Shown one piece after another: positions 51,184-59,976 of a stretch of 63,707 bases of DNA. The DNA comes from Pseudomonadota bacterium (GTDB lineage Bacteria; Myxococcota_A; UBA9160; JADFDR01): assembly GCA_003353845.1 (NCBI GenBank), contig PIVT01000017.1:1-63707 (forward strand). Reading direction: 5' to 3'. Made by a program: the position numbers and the translations under genes. The first letter of the stretch is position 1; each line of letters opens with the position of its first letter. The notes beneath the pieces are model-generated. The model had not been told where the DNA came from and searched no databases. It was given only the letters and a program-made list of their open reading frames with translations.

Positions 51184-51711
51184 GACTGGACGTTCTGAGA
51201 GCCAGATGCCAAAGAGCGCCTGCTTGAAATCATGGCCGGCGATGGTTCCTTTATCCGATCCATTCTTGAGAATCTTGACACCTGTTCCAGGCAGATAAAT
51301 CAGATCGAAGACATCCTGTTTTACGATCTCCTCATCGAAGACAGCGATAAATATGTCAATCTTCTCGCGAAGCGGTGCTGTATTACCATCTAGTGAGGCC
51401 TCAAAGCCCTCGTTGGTGGCTTCCTTCATGCGCTGGCTGGTAATCATGCCCGAAAGGATATGTAGTTTTAGGGCCATGGGCTCATCGGCGGCCGTAATGG
51501 TTTTGGCGTCATCGCTCTTCTCGCTGAGATAGAGCCCGCCAACGTACATGTCCATGAAGAGCTTGGTGCGAATTCCCGCACCATTTAGAAGTAGCTCGCT
51601 GCTTTCGGCCTTCAGCGTGTCGGGTATGTTGGCTCCGGCCACTTCGCGCGCGTCGGTCTCGAATCCAATCAAAAGAACACTCATGGCAATGGCAAAGACG
51701 ATTCTGTGCAT
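51148..51711 (-). CDS. Chalcone isomerase-like family protein
   Basis: A 187-residue exported protein (signal about 1-21). The blocks LNGAGIRTKLFMDMYVGGLYLSE and GTGVKILKNGS with a C-terminal GIWLSERPVQKSLKQ match chalcone isomerase-like proteins, most of which in bacteria have no isomerase activity and bind fatty acids. That fits the adjacent fadL. Start at 51711 has GGAGG 4 bases upstream; the frame opens at 51726. Confidence 0.9.
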   Translation of the reverse strand: MHRIVFAIAMSVLLIGFETDAREVAGANIPDTLKAESSELLLNGAGIRTKLFMDMYVGGLYLSEKSDDAKTITAADEPMALKLHILSGMITSQRMKEATNEGFEASLDGNTAPLREKIDIFIAVFDEEIVKQDVFDLIYLPGTGVKILKNGSDKGTIAGHDFKQALFGIWLSERPVQKSLKQEMLGD

Positions 51712-51810
51712 TTCCCCTCCGATCATCGGCTAGTAAAAATTAACTTCATTGATGGGCATGCTTTACCGAAAACAGCATAAAACCGAATAACTTGTAGCAG
51801 TTGACCGCTT

Positions 51811-51840
51811 ACATCTAACTATGTCCAACTACGTCTAACA
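51811..51840. repeat. Three imperfect 10-bp direct repeats
   Basis: ACATCTAACT, ATGTCCAACT and ACGTCTAACA are adjacent. Ten-base spacing places them on one face of the helix, and they lie 19 bases before the hydrolase start, so they may be a regulatory array or a chance repeat. Confidence 0.5.
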
Positions 51841-51858
51841 AGGAAGGTGCTGGTAGAA

Positions 51859-52563
51859 ATGAAAAAACTAACTCTCGCTGTCCTGGTATTCGCTGTCTCC
51901 TTGTGGTGGCTTAAAGACTCCACCATTAGTGTGCCAACGAACGATGTAAGCTTCGATTATATTATAAAGTACTCAGGAACGGGTAGCTCAAACGAACTTC
52001 TCCCCATGCTGATTGCACTTCACGGCAATGGAGACAAAGCCAAGAATTTCTATGATACCACCTTGGACCAGATGACTGTCCCTGCGCGCATTGTTTTGAT
52101 TCAAGGTCCGCTGTCCCATGGCCGTGGCAACGCCTGGCCCTGGACCCCTGCTGACTTCTCTCTCTACGGAAAAGCCTTGAGTGAGGCATCTGAGTTGCTT
52201 GCACTGAAGTATCCGACAGTCGGGGAACCGATATTGATGGGATTTTCTGGCGGGGCGATGATGGCCTATTACCAAGCCGCAAAATATGGGGATAGCTACT
52301 CTTATATCTTCCCGGTATCGGGTTCGCTATCGGAGCCGTTGCTGGGTGAGGGAACCCTGAACACCAGTGCTCAAGTTTTTGCCTTTCATGGGAAAAGTGA
52401 CCGCGTCGTGTCATTCAGTGGGGGAAAGAACGCAGTCAAGATCTTGAGAGCCAATGGTGCAAGGGTGCAGTTCACTGAGTTTGCTGGAGGTCACCATGGG
52501 ATCTTCACAGATATGAAAACCGAAATTACCCAGGCCATCGAACAGAAAATAGAGAGCCTGTAG
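51859..52563 (+). CDS. Alpha/beta hydrolase, phospholipase/carboxylesterase-like
   Basis: A 234-residue protein with an N-terminal signal or anchor (MKKLTLAVLVFAVSLWWL). The hydrolase fold shows HGNGDKA, the nucleophile elbow GFSGGAM near 131-137, the acid in HGKSDRVVS and the histidine in GGHHGIF, in the order of carboxylesterases/dienelactone-like enzymes. Start at 51859 is ATG; a GTG lies at 51847 in frame. It likely acts on extracytoplasmic esters or lysophospholipids. Confidence 0.88.
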   Translation: MKKLTLAVLVFAVSLWWLKDSTISVPTNDVSFDYIIKYSGTGSSNELLPMLIALHGNGDKAKNFYDTTLDQMTVPARIVLIQGPLSHGRGNAWPWTPADFSLYGKALSEASELLALKYPTVGEPILMGFSGGAMMAYYQAAKYGDSYSYIFPVSGSLSEPLLGEGTLNTSAQVFAFHGKSDRVVSFSGGKNAVKILRANGARVQFTEFAGGHHGIFTDMKTEITQAIEQKIESL

Positions 52564-52587
52564 CGACCCTCGATGGGCTAAGAGTCC

Positions 52588-54093
52588 TCAGGGGCCAGGT
52601 GCTGGCTTCTCTTCCGGCGCCTTCTCTGGTGCCTTCTCTTCTGGAATGTAGGGCTCGCTGATTGCAATTTTGACGCGATCCCCCTCTTTGAATTTATGAT
52701 CAATAAAGACGCCATTGAAGACGGCGGTTTCTTGTGGGGTCCAGCCATTCCCCGTTCTTTCACCAATGCTTTGGATGCTTTCTTCCGCCAGTGCTGTGGT
52801 GATGCGTATGTGCATGCCAGAAGTTGAATTCCGCTCCTCCTCGGTCAAGGGGCTAAAGCTGCGCGCGGTGACCAAGGTGCGGCGTAGGTGCTTCTCCTCC
52901 ATCATGGACGGGGTCATGCCCGTCACGTACCAGGTAGCGTTTGAGTGAGGGAAGAAAGTAATGTACGAGCTGATGCTGCCACCGCGGCCGCTTGCTTCCA
53001 GTTTTACACGCCAGGCATCGATGTGCCCCACCTTCACGGGCTTGGATTCCAAGACCTTCAATTTCTGATTCTCACTCGCCTCGGCCACCCAATCGTCGGC
53101 TGCGGTCTGGGGATTGTCAGTGGGCGCATCGGCTCTCAAGAAAACCACGGCCTCCCCGCGTGGTTCCGAGGCGCCAACGGCTTGGTTGCCGTTACTTGTT
53201 TGCCAGCCGCGCGGGAAGTTGATCTTGAAGCCCAGGTCGGGGTGTATGAATTGGTTCGCTTTGAAGATTCCTGCCTCTGGACGCTGACCGTAGGCCAACC
53301 CGTTGAGTTGCTTGTAGAGGGAACCTTGGGGGTCCTCCATTCCAGGGGCTCGAGTCCAGCGCATTTCTCGAGCGCGTACCGCAGTGCTGGCAGCGCGTTC
53401 CGTGGCACCCGGATGGCTGTCAAAAAAGCTGGGCCCTGGTTCGTAGCCATAGTGCAGGCGAACTGATTTTCCGAGATTTTGAAGGAAGGTGGACATGCCC
53501 ATGGGGTCGTAACCGGCTGCTGCGCAGAGGATTTGGCCTCCTTTGTCGGCATCCCGTTCCATGTCGCGGCCATAAGAAGCCATCGATGCCATGCGCATAT
53601 AACCCATCCCGATATTACGTTGGGCCATTTGTTGTTGAGCAGCAGAATGGCGGTGTGCGGCATGGGTAATTTCATGTCCGATGACACAAGCTAACTCATC
53701 TTCGTTATTGGCCAGCGCAAACAGTCCGCGCGAGATGAAGATGTAACCACCGGGCAGGGCGAAGGCGTTGGGTTCGGTCTGATCGACGACAGCGAATTGA
53801 TACCTGAAGCCACGCGAGTCTACGCCGCGGAGTAGTTTATGGCCGATGCCATTGATGTAAGCGTGCAGTTCTTCGTCTGGCATGATGCCAATATCAGAAG
53901 CTACGGCTGCGGCATTTTCCTCACCTACGCGTGCATCATCGTAATCGGTTTGGAGTACGGTGCGCCCACCCGCGCTGGCCACGGATCCTGAGAGCAAAAG
54001 TAGGAATGACAGCAGACACGCGAGGCAAAGGGCTTGGACGCCAGCGGATGCGAACAGCAAAGAGTTTCTTGTCGATGTAGGGAAAGTAGTCAC
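52588..54093 (-). CDS. M48 family zinc metalloprotease with C-terminal extension
   Basis: A 501-residue envelope protein. Signal peptide to about residue 42, then a peptidase M48 domain (BepA/YfgC-like) with HEITH at 140-144 and the third ligand region MERDADKGG. PGATERAAS supports BepA-type proteins, which assist outer-membrane protein assembly. A C-terminal half of about 220 residues has no recognised domain apart from a beta fold and ends in a Pro/Glu-rich tail. Start GTG 54093 has GAGAGG 5 bases upstream and lies 13 bases after the solute-binding gene stop. Confidence 0.9.
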   Translation of the reverse strand: MTTFPTSTRNSLLFASAGVQALCLACLLSFLLLLSGSVASAGGRTVLQTDYDDARVGEENAAAVASDIGIMPDEELHAYINGIGHKLLRGVDSRGFRYQFAVVDQTEPNAFALPGGYIFISRGLFALANNEDELACVIGHEITHAAHRHSAAQQQMAQRNIGMGYMRMASMASYGRDMERDADKGGQILCAAAGYDPMGMSTFLQNLGKSVRLHYGYEPGPSFFDSHPGATERAASTAVRAREMRWTRAPGMEDPQGSLYKQLNGLAYGQRPEAGIFKANQFIHPDLGFKINFPRGWQTSNGNQAVGASEPRGEAVVFLRADAPTDNPQTAADDWVAEASENQKLKVLESKPVKVGHIDAWRVKLEASGRGGSISSYITFFPHSNATWYVTGMTPSMMEEKHLRRTLVTARSFSPLTEEERNSTSGMHIRITTALAEESIQSIGERTGNGWTPQETAVFNGVFIDHKFKEGDRVKIAISEPYIPEEKAPEKAPEEKPAPGP

Positions 54094-54106
54094 GGCAGCC
54101 TCTCTC

Positions 54107-54955
54107 CTAACGGATGTCCGAAACCCAAGGCCCATCGGTGAGCCACCTGGCTTTGTATTGCCCGAGTAAGCCAGTGTACTCAAGCATCTCCAAGTAATTT
54201 TCAACGAGATTCACAAGCAGTGGTGCGTTAGCGGGCAGTGCTATGCCCAAGGGCTCGATAGTGAAAGGCGTATGCTGAACGTATAGACCTGCGTCGGGGT
54301 TGCGCCACATGGCCAGGCGGCACACGGGATCGTCCGCCACAAAAGCATCGACTTTGTCATCGATGACTAACTGAATTGCCTCTTGGTAATCATCGGTAGC
54401 AATCAGCGTGGCATTGGGCAGCATCTCTTTGATTAAAGCGACGTTGGTGGTGCCCTTGACGCCTGAGAAGGTGTATTCGGTTTTGTTAAGTTGTTCGATG
54501 GAGTGCGCGTCGGCGATTTCGCGTGACTTGGTTAGCGCAACTTGCCCCGAGATGAGATACGGACCGGCAAAGGCGACACGGGCATTGCGCTCGGCGGTAA
54601 TGGTAATGGCCGATGCGACCATGTCGACGTCACCATTTTCAAGGCTGGGCAGTAGCTTTGAAAAGGGCATGATCTCGTAACGGACATCCAGGCCCATGGC
54701 GTCGGCCAGAGCTTCGACGATATCGATATCAAGACCGATCAATTCCCCCTCTTTATTCTTCATATTAAGAGGTGCCTGCTCGGCTGTGATTGCCACTCGA
54801 ATTTCGCCACGTTGGATGATGGCGTGGAGCGGGCTCGTATTCTGATCCGCAGGTCCGCTGGCCGGTGAGAGCGATTGGCACGCGCTGAGCCCCAGCAGAA
54901 AACAACTCGCCAGCAATAGGGTGAGTAAGCGTTGATAAGGTCGGTGCTGACGCAT
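54107..54955 (-). CDS. Family 3 extracellular solute-binding lipoprotein
   Basis: A 282-residue predicted lipoprotein (LLGLSAC, Cys 26). The fold of amino-acid-type periplasmic binding proteins shows IRVAITAEQAPLNMKNKEGELIGLDIDIVEALADAMG, GDVDMVASAITITAERNARVAFAGPY and VKGTTNV. No permease or ATPase gene is adjacent, so it may be orphan or feed a distant ABC transporter. It shares an operon with the M48 protease 13 bases downstream. Confidence 0.9.
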   Translation of the reverse strand: MRQHRPYQRLLTLLLASCFLLGLSACQSLSPASGPADQNTSPLHAIIQRGEIRVAITAEQAPLNMKNKEGELIGLDIDIVEALADAMGLDVRYEIMPFSKLLPSLENGDVDMVASAITITAERNARVAFAGPYLISGQVALTKSREIADAHSIEQLNKTEYTFSGVKGTTNVALIKEMLPNATLIATDDYQEAIQLVIDDKVDAFVADDPVCRLAMWRNPDAGLYVQHTPFTIEPLGIALPANAPLLVNLVENYLEMLEYTGLLGQYKARWLTDGPWVSDIR

Positions 54956-55295
54956 CGTAAATTCTCCTGGCTGGATTCAAACGGGCGCTGCTCACTTCCA
55001 GGGAGCAGCAAGGTTGGAACCATAGCGGAAAAATCAGGGCTTCCGCTCTCGCATCACCGGGTCTTGGTGAACCTTGAGTAGAACGTGTTCTACCCTGGGC
55101 GATTTTCCTACAGTAGTACAAAGTACTGTGTCGCAGATTGATTTTGTCTGCTTGGAGGATCTAAAAACCCTCGAAGCCTGCAATCTGAGGAATGTACGTT
55201 GTTCCATCTACCCATCCCGAGTACGCTGAAATCCTCTTGCTCAAATTGCCGGAACCTTTTAACGCTTCGGGCATAATGCTGTATCGGAAGAGGCT

Positions 55296-55673
55296 ATGTC
55301 TTATCAATTCATGATCGAGAATGATCACAAAATTATATACAGCCTGGTAAAGGAACTCTGTTCCTCAGCACGCCTGGGTCTCGCGCCTCATGAGTGCAAA
55401 GGTATCTTTGCAAGAATCATCGAGAAGCTACAAGATCACTTTCATACTGAAGAGACGGCGATGTCTTTACACGGCTATCCGGATGCTCAAACTCACCGCG
55501 ATGCACATCTGAAGCTCTTGGATCTATTTCATGGGATCGGTGATAGCCTCATCACTTCCGATGGCAAACTGTACCTCGGCAAGCTTGAACGCGGAGAAGC
55601 TGAGATTTCCGACCATGTTTGTTCCCACGACATCGAATTGACCCATTTTTTACGGGACAAATACCCCGAGTAG
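55296..55673 (+). CDS. Bacteriohemerythrin
   Basis: A 125-residue four-helix non-haem diiron protein binding O2. Ligands fit: H11 in NDHKII, H48 and E52 in HFHTEE, H67 and H71 in HRDAH, and H107/D112 in the final HVCSHD. A cysteine next to the last ligand is unusual. It may supply or sense oxygen for the oxygen-sensitive corrinoid/cytochrome module that begins 108 bases downstream; otherwise its partner is unknown. Confidence 0.92.
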   Translation: MSYQFMIENDHKIIYSLVKELCSSARLGLAPHECKGIFARIIEKLQDHFHTEETAMSLHGYPDAQTHRDAHLKLLDLFHGIGDSLITSDGKLYLGKLERGEAEISDHVCSHDIELTHFLRDKYPE

Positions 55674-55780
55674 CCTCCCGCCCTCCTCATTTCATCCCAA
55701 GCATGGTACCTTCCTTTCCGTTTCGCCCTGGGAAAAGGGAGACTTTTGCCAGAGCCGAAGGTCGGAGAAGGAGACTGTAG

Positions 55781-56425
55781 ATGCCGAGCGATATAGCAGA
55801 TTTGATCGTTAAGTTAGAGCGCGAGCAGGTGTTAGAGGCTGTTGGCGAGAGGGCTGCGGCGAAAGAGGACCCGCTGGTTTTGCTCGAAGAGTGCCGTCAG
55901 GGCATGCTGAAAGTGGGCCAGCGCTTTCAGGACGGGGATTACTACCTCGCCGAGCTCATGATTTCAGGTGAGATCTTCAAAGAGGCCATGGAAGTCCTCG
56001 AACCTTACCTTGAGGACGTGCGGGGCAGTGAGCGCATCGGAACCGTTGTGCTGGCCACCATGCACGGCGACATCCACGACCTGGGAAAGAACATCGTCGC
56101 CACATTGCTGCGGGTACACAATTTTGAAGTCCACGATCTAGGGGTCAATGTCGAGCCCGAAGCCGTGGTTGAAAAAGTGAAAGAGGTCGCCCCGGACATC
56201 GTCGGTTTTTCATCTCTGATCACCACCTCTTTTGAGAGCACCCGGCGTGCAGCCGAGTTGCTTGAGCAAGAAGGGCTGCGCGATCAGCTGAAAATCGTAG
56301 TTGGTGGTGGCGTGACCACGCCCGAGTTTGGTGAATACGTAGGGGCGGACTTCCAGACCTTGGACGCATCTGTTGGAGTGACCTATTGCCTTGAAGCCTG
56401 CACGGCAACGACAGGGGAGGCGTAG
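55781..56425 (+). CDS. Corrinoid (B12)-binding methyl carrier protein, MtbC-like
   Basis: A 214-residue protein. An N-terminal helical cap (about 1-85) precedes the cobalamin-binding Rossmann domain with the motif D97-I-H99-D-L-G102 (DxHxxG; H99 is the lower axial ligand), then GFSSLIT and VVGGGVT. It carries the methyl group between a substrate methyltransferase and tetrahydrofolate or another acceptor. It overlaps the next gene by 2 bases' distance. The missing substrate-specific methyltransferase is either elsewhere or is the next protein. Confidence 0.95.
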   Translation: MPSDIADLIVKLEREQVLEAVGERAAAKEDPLVLLEECRQGMLKVGQRFQDGDYYLAELMISGEIFKEAMEVLEPYLEDVRGSERIGTVVLATMHGDIHDLGKNIVATLLRVHNFEVHDLGVNVEPEAVVEKVKEVAPDIVGFSSLITTSFESTRRAAELLEQEGLRDQLKIVVGGGVTTPEFGEYVGADFQTLDASVGVTYCLEACTATTGEA

Positions 56426-56427
56426 AG

Positions 56428-57570
56428 ATGGCACAAGAATCCATGACAGCCGACGAACGTGTATGGTCAGCGCTTCGCTTGGAGAAACCAGATCGAGTTC
56501 CCGTGATCCCGACTTTGCTGCCGGAGCCTGCGGCGGGATTGGCAGGCGTGCCCCAGGCGAAGGTCGCTTCTGATAATCAAGCCGTCGTGCAGGCGGTGTT
56601 CGATGTTTATGATCGGATCGGCGGCTGGGACAATATTTATCCTGCGACCTACAAGCCCATTCAATTGCAAGCCGCCGGTGTCTTCCCCATGAAGATGCGT
56701 ATACCGGGTGTGGATCTCGACGATCAAACCCCCTTCCAGTTAGACGAGCAAGAGGTGCTCAAACCGGAGGATTTCGAGAAGATCGCCGAGATGGGTTTCG
56801 ATGCTTTCTTTGAGGAAGATTTCCTGTGGCGCGTCAGCGACCTCACGCCCGAGACAAGGGCCGAAGAGATGACGAAAATCATGGTAGGGGGAGGGATGTT
56901 CCTCGGTGAGTGCGCGAAGCGCGAGATCAAACCTCTCTTTCTCGCCAATGGACTTCATCCCTTCTTTCTCTTGTCCCTGACCCGCTCCATGATCCCTTTT
57001 ACCCAAGATGTCTTTTACAAACCCGAACCGGTGGAACGCGCGCTGCGTCGCATGACGACGGACCTCATTGAGAAGCAGCTGCGCATCGTCAAACAAACGG
57101 GGATCGATATTTTCATGTGTAGCGAAGAGAGGGCGGGTGGTTTCTTCTTTTCGCCTGCTCACTTCGAGCGTTTCTGGTGGCCCTATACCCAGGAGATCGT
57201 GGAAACACTTTGGGCCGAGGGGATTGTCACGCTGTTCCATCTCGATACCGACTGGATCAAGAACATCCCTTATTTCAAGAAGCTCCCCAAAGGTTCAGCC
57301 GTGCTCGAGCTCGACAGCACGACCGATATCTTTGCGGCAAAAGAGATGCTACGCGGTCATCTCTGCTTGAAAGGTGACGTTTCGGCGGCGTCACTCTCCA
57401 TCGGCAATCCAGAGGATATAGCTGCCTACTGTAAGCGCTTGATCGATGGGGTGGGCGGAGATGGTGGCTTCATCCTGGGCACCGGATGCAGCGTGCCCCC
57501 GGACGCAAAGTTCGAGAACCTTCGCGCCATGATCGAGACGGGAAAGACTTATGAGCTGACGAGGGGTTAA
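56428..57570 (+). CDS. UroD-fold corrinoid methyltransferase (MtaA/MtbA-like)
   Basis: A 380-residue uroporphyrinogen decarboxylase superfamily protein. LKPEDFEKIAEMGFDAFFEEDFL, FFFSPAHFERFWWPYTQEIVETL and LFHLDTDWIKNIPYF are the fold's familiar blocks. In this operon it is most likely a cobamide methyltransferase that moves the methyl group between the adjacent corrinoid protein and a thiol or folate acceptor. True HemE is unlikely because of that context. The substrate is unknown. ATG begins 2 bases after the preceding stop. Confidence 0.9.
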   Translation: MAQESMTADERVWSALRLEKPDRVPVIPTLLPEPAAGLAGVPQAKVASDNQAVVQAVFDVYDRIGGWDNIYPATYKPIQLQAAGVFPMKMRIPGVDLDDQTPFQLDEQEVLKPEDFEKIAEMGFDAFFEEDFLWRVSDLTPETRAEEMTKIMVGGGMFLGECAKREIKPLFLANGLHPFFLLSLTRSMIPFTQDVFYKPEPVERALRRMTTDLIEKQLRIVKQTGIDIFMCSEERAGGFFFSPAHFERFWWPYTQEIVETLWAEGIVTLFHLDTDWIKNIPYFKKLPKGSAVLELDSTTDIFAAKEMLRGHLCLKGDVSAASLSIGNPEDIAAYCKRLIDGVGGDGGFILGTGCSVPPDAKFENLRAMIETGKTYELTRG

Positions 57571-57572
57571 TC

Positions 57573-59951
57573 TTGTCGGCCAAGCTCGGAAAACGGTCTT
57601 GGGTATTCCCAGTTCTTCTAGTGTTCCTTGGTATTCTCGCGAGCTCCCTTTATATCTATTTCTTTGAACTAACAGATCCTCGGGGAAATGTTGGTACGAC
57701 GGTCGAAGAAATCGAAGAGAAGCCTCTGCTCAAGCTGCCGCTCGATTATGTCGGGAGCACGCGCTGCGGTGAGTGTCACAAGCCCGCCTTCGAGGCCTGG
57801 CGCAACTCACACCACGACCTGGCCATGCAGGAAGCCAATGAGACTAGCGTTCTCGGTGATTTTAATAATGCCAGCCTGAAACATTACGGTGTTACCTCGC
57901 GCTTCTTCCTGAAGGACGGTCGCTACACGATTCAGACGGATGGCCCCGACGGCACACTGCAGGATTTCGAAGTGGTCTACACCTTTGGTGCTGTTCCGCT
58001 CCAGCAATACATCGTGGCTTTTCCCAACGGGCGTTACCAAATCCCCACCCTGGCTTGGGACACACGGCCCGAAGAAAACGGGGGCCAGCGCTGGTTCCAT
58101 CTCCAACCCGACGAAGTCATCACCTCCGACGATCCACTGCACTGGACGCGCGGGTTTTATAATTGGAACCACAGCTGCGCTGAATGCCACTCCACCGACG
58201 TAACGAAAAACTACGACGCGGCCAATCAGAGTTTCAATACCCAATGGTCCGAGATTGATGTGGGCTGCGAAGCCTGTCACGGTCCGGGGACCCGCCACGT
58301 AGCGTGGGCCGAGCAGGAACCCGCGCCCTCTCTCGACACGAAGCCAGCAGAGATGGAACTCGTCGTTCTCTTTGACGAGCGCAAAGAATCAGCCTGGACC
58401 ATTGATCCCCAGACAGGAAACGCCGTGCTCAGTGGCCGTTCGAAGACCCGCGACGTGGAGATTGATACTTGCGCCCCTTGCCACTCGCGACGTGCGCAGA
58501 TGGTTGAGGGTTTCCGGCCCGGTGAGAACCTGATGCAGACGCATGTACCGAGCCTGATCAGTGGAGACCTGTATTTTGATGATGGCCAGATTCGTGAGGA
58601 GGTTTTTGTTTACGCCTCTTTCCTTCAGAGCAAGATGTACGCCAAGGGAGTGACGTGTGCGGATTGCCACGATGCGCACGCGCTTACGCTGCGCGCACCG
58701 GGTTCGCAAGTATGCTCGCAATGCCATCAGGCTGAGAAATATCAAACCGTAGAACATCATCACCATCCGCTGGAGTCGACGGGTGCAGATTGCGTCGAGT
58801 GCCACATGCCTGCGACCACGTACATGGAAGTCGATCCCCGTCACGATCACAGCATTCGGATTCCGCGGCCCGACCTGACACAAACGATTGGCACCCCCAA
58901 CGCTTGTAACCTGTGCCACGCAGATAAGACGGCGGAGTGGTCATCGGACTACATCACACAGTGGTACCCCGAACCGCTTCCGGGTTTTCAAAATTTTGCG
59001 GAGGCGCTTTCCGCGGCGCGCTCGGGAAACCCGGCGGCAGGCTCGCTGCTCGTCGACGTACTCACAAGCCCTGAAGAATCCGCCATGGCGCGTGCTGCCG
59101 CGCTGTCTGAACTCGGTCCCTATCTGTATCCATCGACGTTCATCTATGTCCAAGAGGCGACACGTGACCGTTCCGCTTTGGTTCGGCTCGGAGCGTTGCG
59201 CGCGCTTGTCCCGCTGGATCCCGCTCGGCGAATCAGCGTGGCCGGGCCGCTGCTAAACGATCCGGTGTTGGCGGTGCGAACCGAAGCCGCCAACCTTCTT
59301 TCGGATGCGCCCGCGAACCAAATCCCCGCTGTCTTTGTCCCTGCGTATCAGAAGGCCATGGCTGAGTACGAAGCCTCGCAGAAGCTCCACCTCGACCGCC
59401 CGGATCGACAGATGAATCTCGGGCTGCTCTATGCAGGACGCGGTGATTTCGAAGCTGCGGAGTCCGCCTATCGACAAGCCATCGCCTTGGAACCGGGCCT
59501 CGTCCGGTCCACCATCAACCTGGCCGATCTGTATCGAACGCTTGACCGGGAGGATGAGGGCAAGGCACTGCTGACAGATTTTCTGGCTCGACAACCGGAG
59601 CAGACCGAGGCCAATTATGCGCTGGGTCTGTTATTGGTTCGAGAGAAGCAACTCCCCGAAGCGCTTCCTTATCTCGAGAAAGCCAGTCGCAACGCCGCCA
59701 CTCCCCATTACAGCTATGTCTATGGCGTAGCGCTCTACAGCGCGGGAAAGACGGGGGAAGCAACTGAGTTCTTGGAGGCGAGGCTCATGGACTTCCCCGG
59801 AAATCAAGAACTGCTCAGCGCACTGATCTCGTTTCTTGAGGAGCAAGGTGAAGCGGATCGGGCCCGTGCCTACGCCAAACAGTTCATCGAATTCTGGCCA
59901 ACAGATCCCGTCACACCCGCACTGAGAGAACGCTTCGGCATAGCGGATTGA
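57573..59951 (+). CDS. Octaheme cytochrome c with HEAT-like and TPR C-terminal repeats
   Basis: A 792-residue membrane-anchored protein (TM about 10-31). Eight CxxCH motifs occur in order: RCGECH (65-69), CAECH, CEACH, CAPCH, CADCH, CSQCH, CVECH and CNLCH, ending near residue 450. Then come HEAT-like repeats (about 480-590) and TPR repeats (about 605-765). It belongs to the multihaem c554-like/TPR cytochromes and should pass electrons on the periplasmic face. It starts 2 bases after the methyltransferase stop, in one operon, which is an unusual pairing. Confidence 0.93.
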   Translation: MSAKLGKRSWVFPVLLVFLGILASSLYIYFFELTDPRGNVGTTVEEIEEKPLLKLPLDYVGSTRCGECHKPAFEAWRNSHHDLAMQEANETSVLGDFNNASLKHYGVTSRFFLKDGRYTIQTDGPDGTLQDFEVVYTFGAVPLQQYIVAFPNGRYQIPTLAWDTRPEENGGQRWFHLQPDEVITSDDPLHWTRGFYNWNHSCAECHSTDVTKNYDAANQSFNTQWSEIDVGCEACHGPGTRHVAWAEQEPAPSLDTKPAEMELVVLFDERKESAWTIDPQTGNAVLSGRSKTRDVEIDTCAPCHSRRAQMVEGFRPGENLMQTHVPSLISGDLYFDDGQIREEVFVYASFLQSKMYAKGVTCADCHDAHALTLRAPGSQVCSQCHQAEKYQTVEHHHHPLESTGADCVECHMPATTYMEVDPRHDHSIRIPRPDLTQTIGTPNACNLCHADKTAEWSSDYITQWYPEPLPGFQNFAEALSAARSGNPAAGSLLVDVLTSPEESAMARAAALSELGPYLYPSTFIYVQEATRDRSALVRLGALRALVPLDPARRISVAGPLLNDPVLAVRTEAANLLSDAPANQIPAVFVPAYQKAMAEYEASQKLHLDRPDRQMNLGLLYAGRGDFEAAESAYRQAIALEPGLVRSTINLADLYRTLDREDEGKALLTDFLARQPEQTEANYALGLLLVREKQLPEALPYLEKASRNAATPHYSYVYGVALYSAGKTGEATEFLEARLMDFPGNQELLSALISFLEEQGEADRARAYAKQFIEFWPTDPVTPALRERFGIAD

Positions 59952-59976
59952 GAGTTCGTTGCCGCACGAAGTAGCG

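Noticed and set aside
56428-57570. True uroporphyrinogen decarboxylase (hemE)
   Set aside because: It is directly attached to a corrinoid protein gene and lacks haem biosynthesis neighbours.
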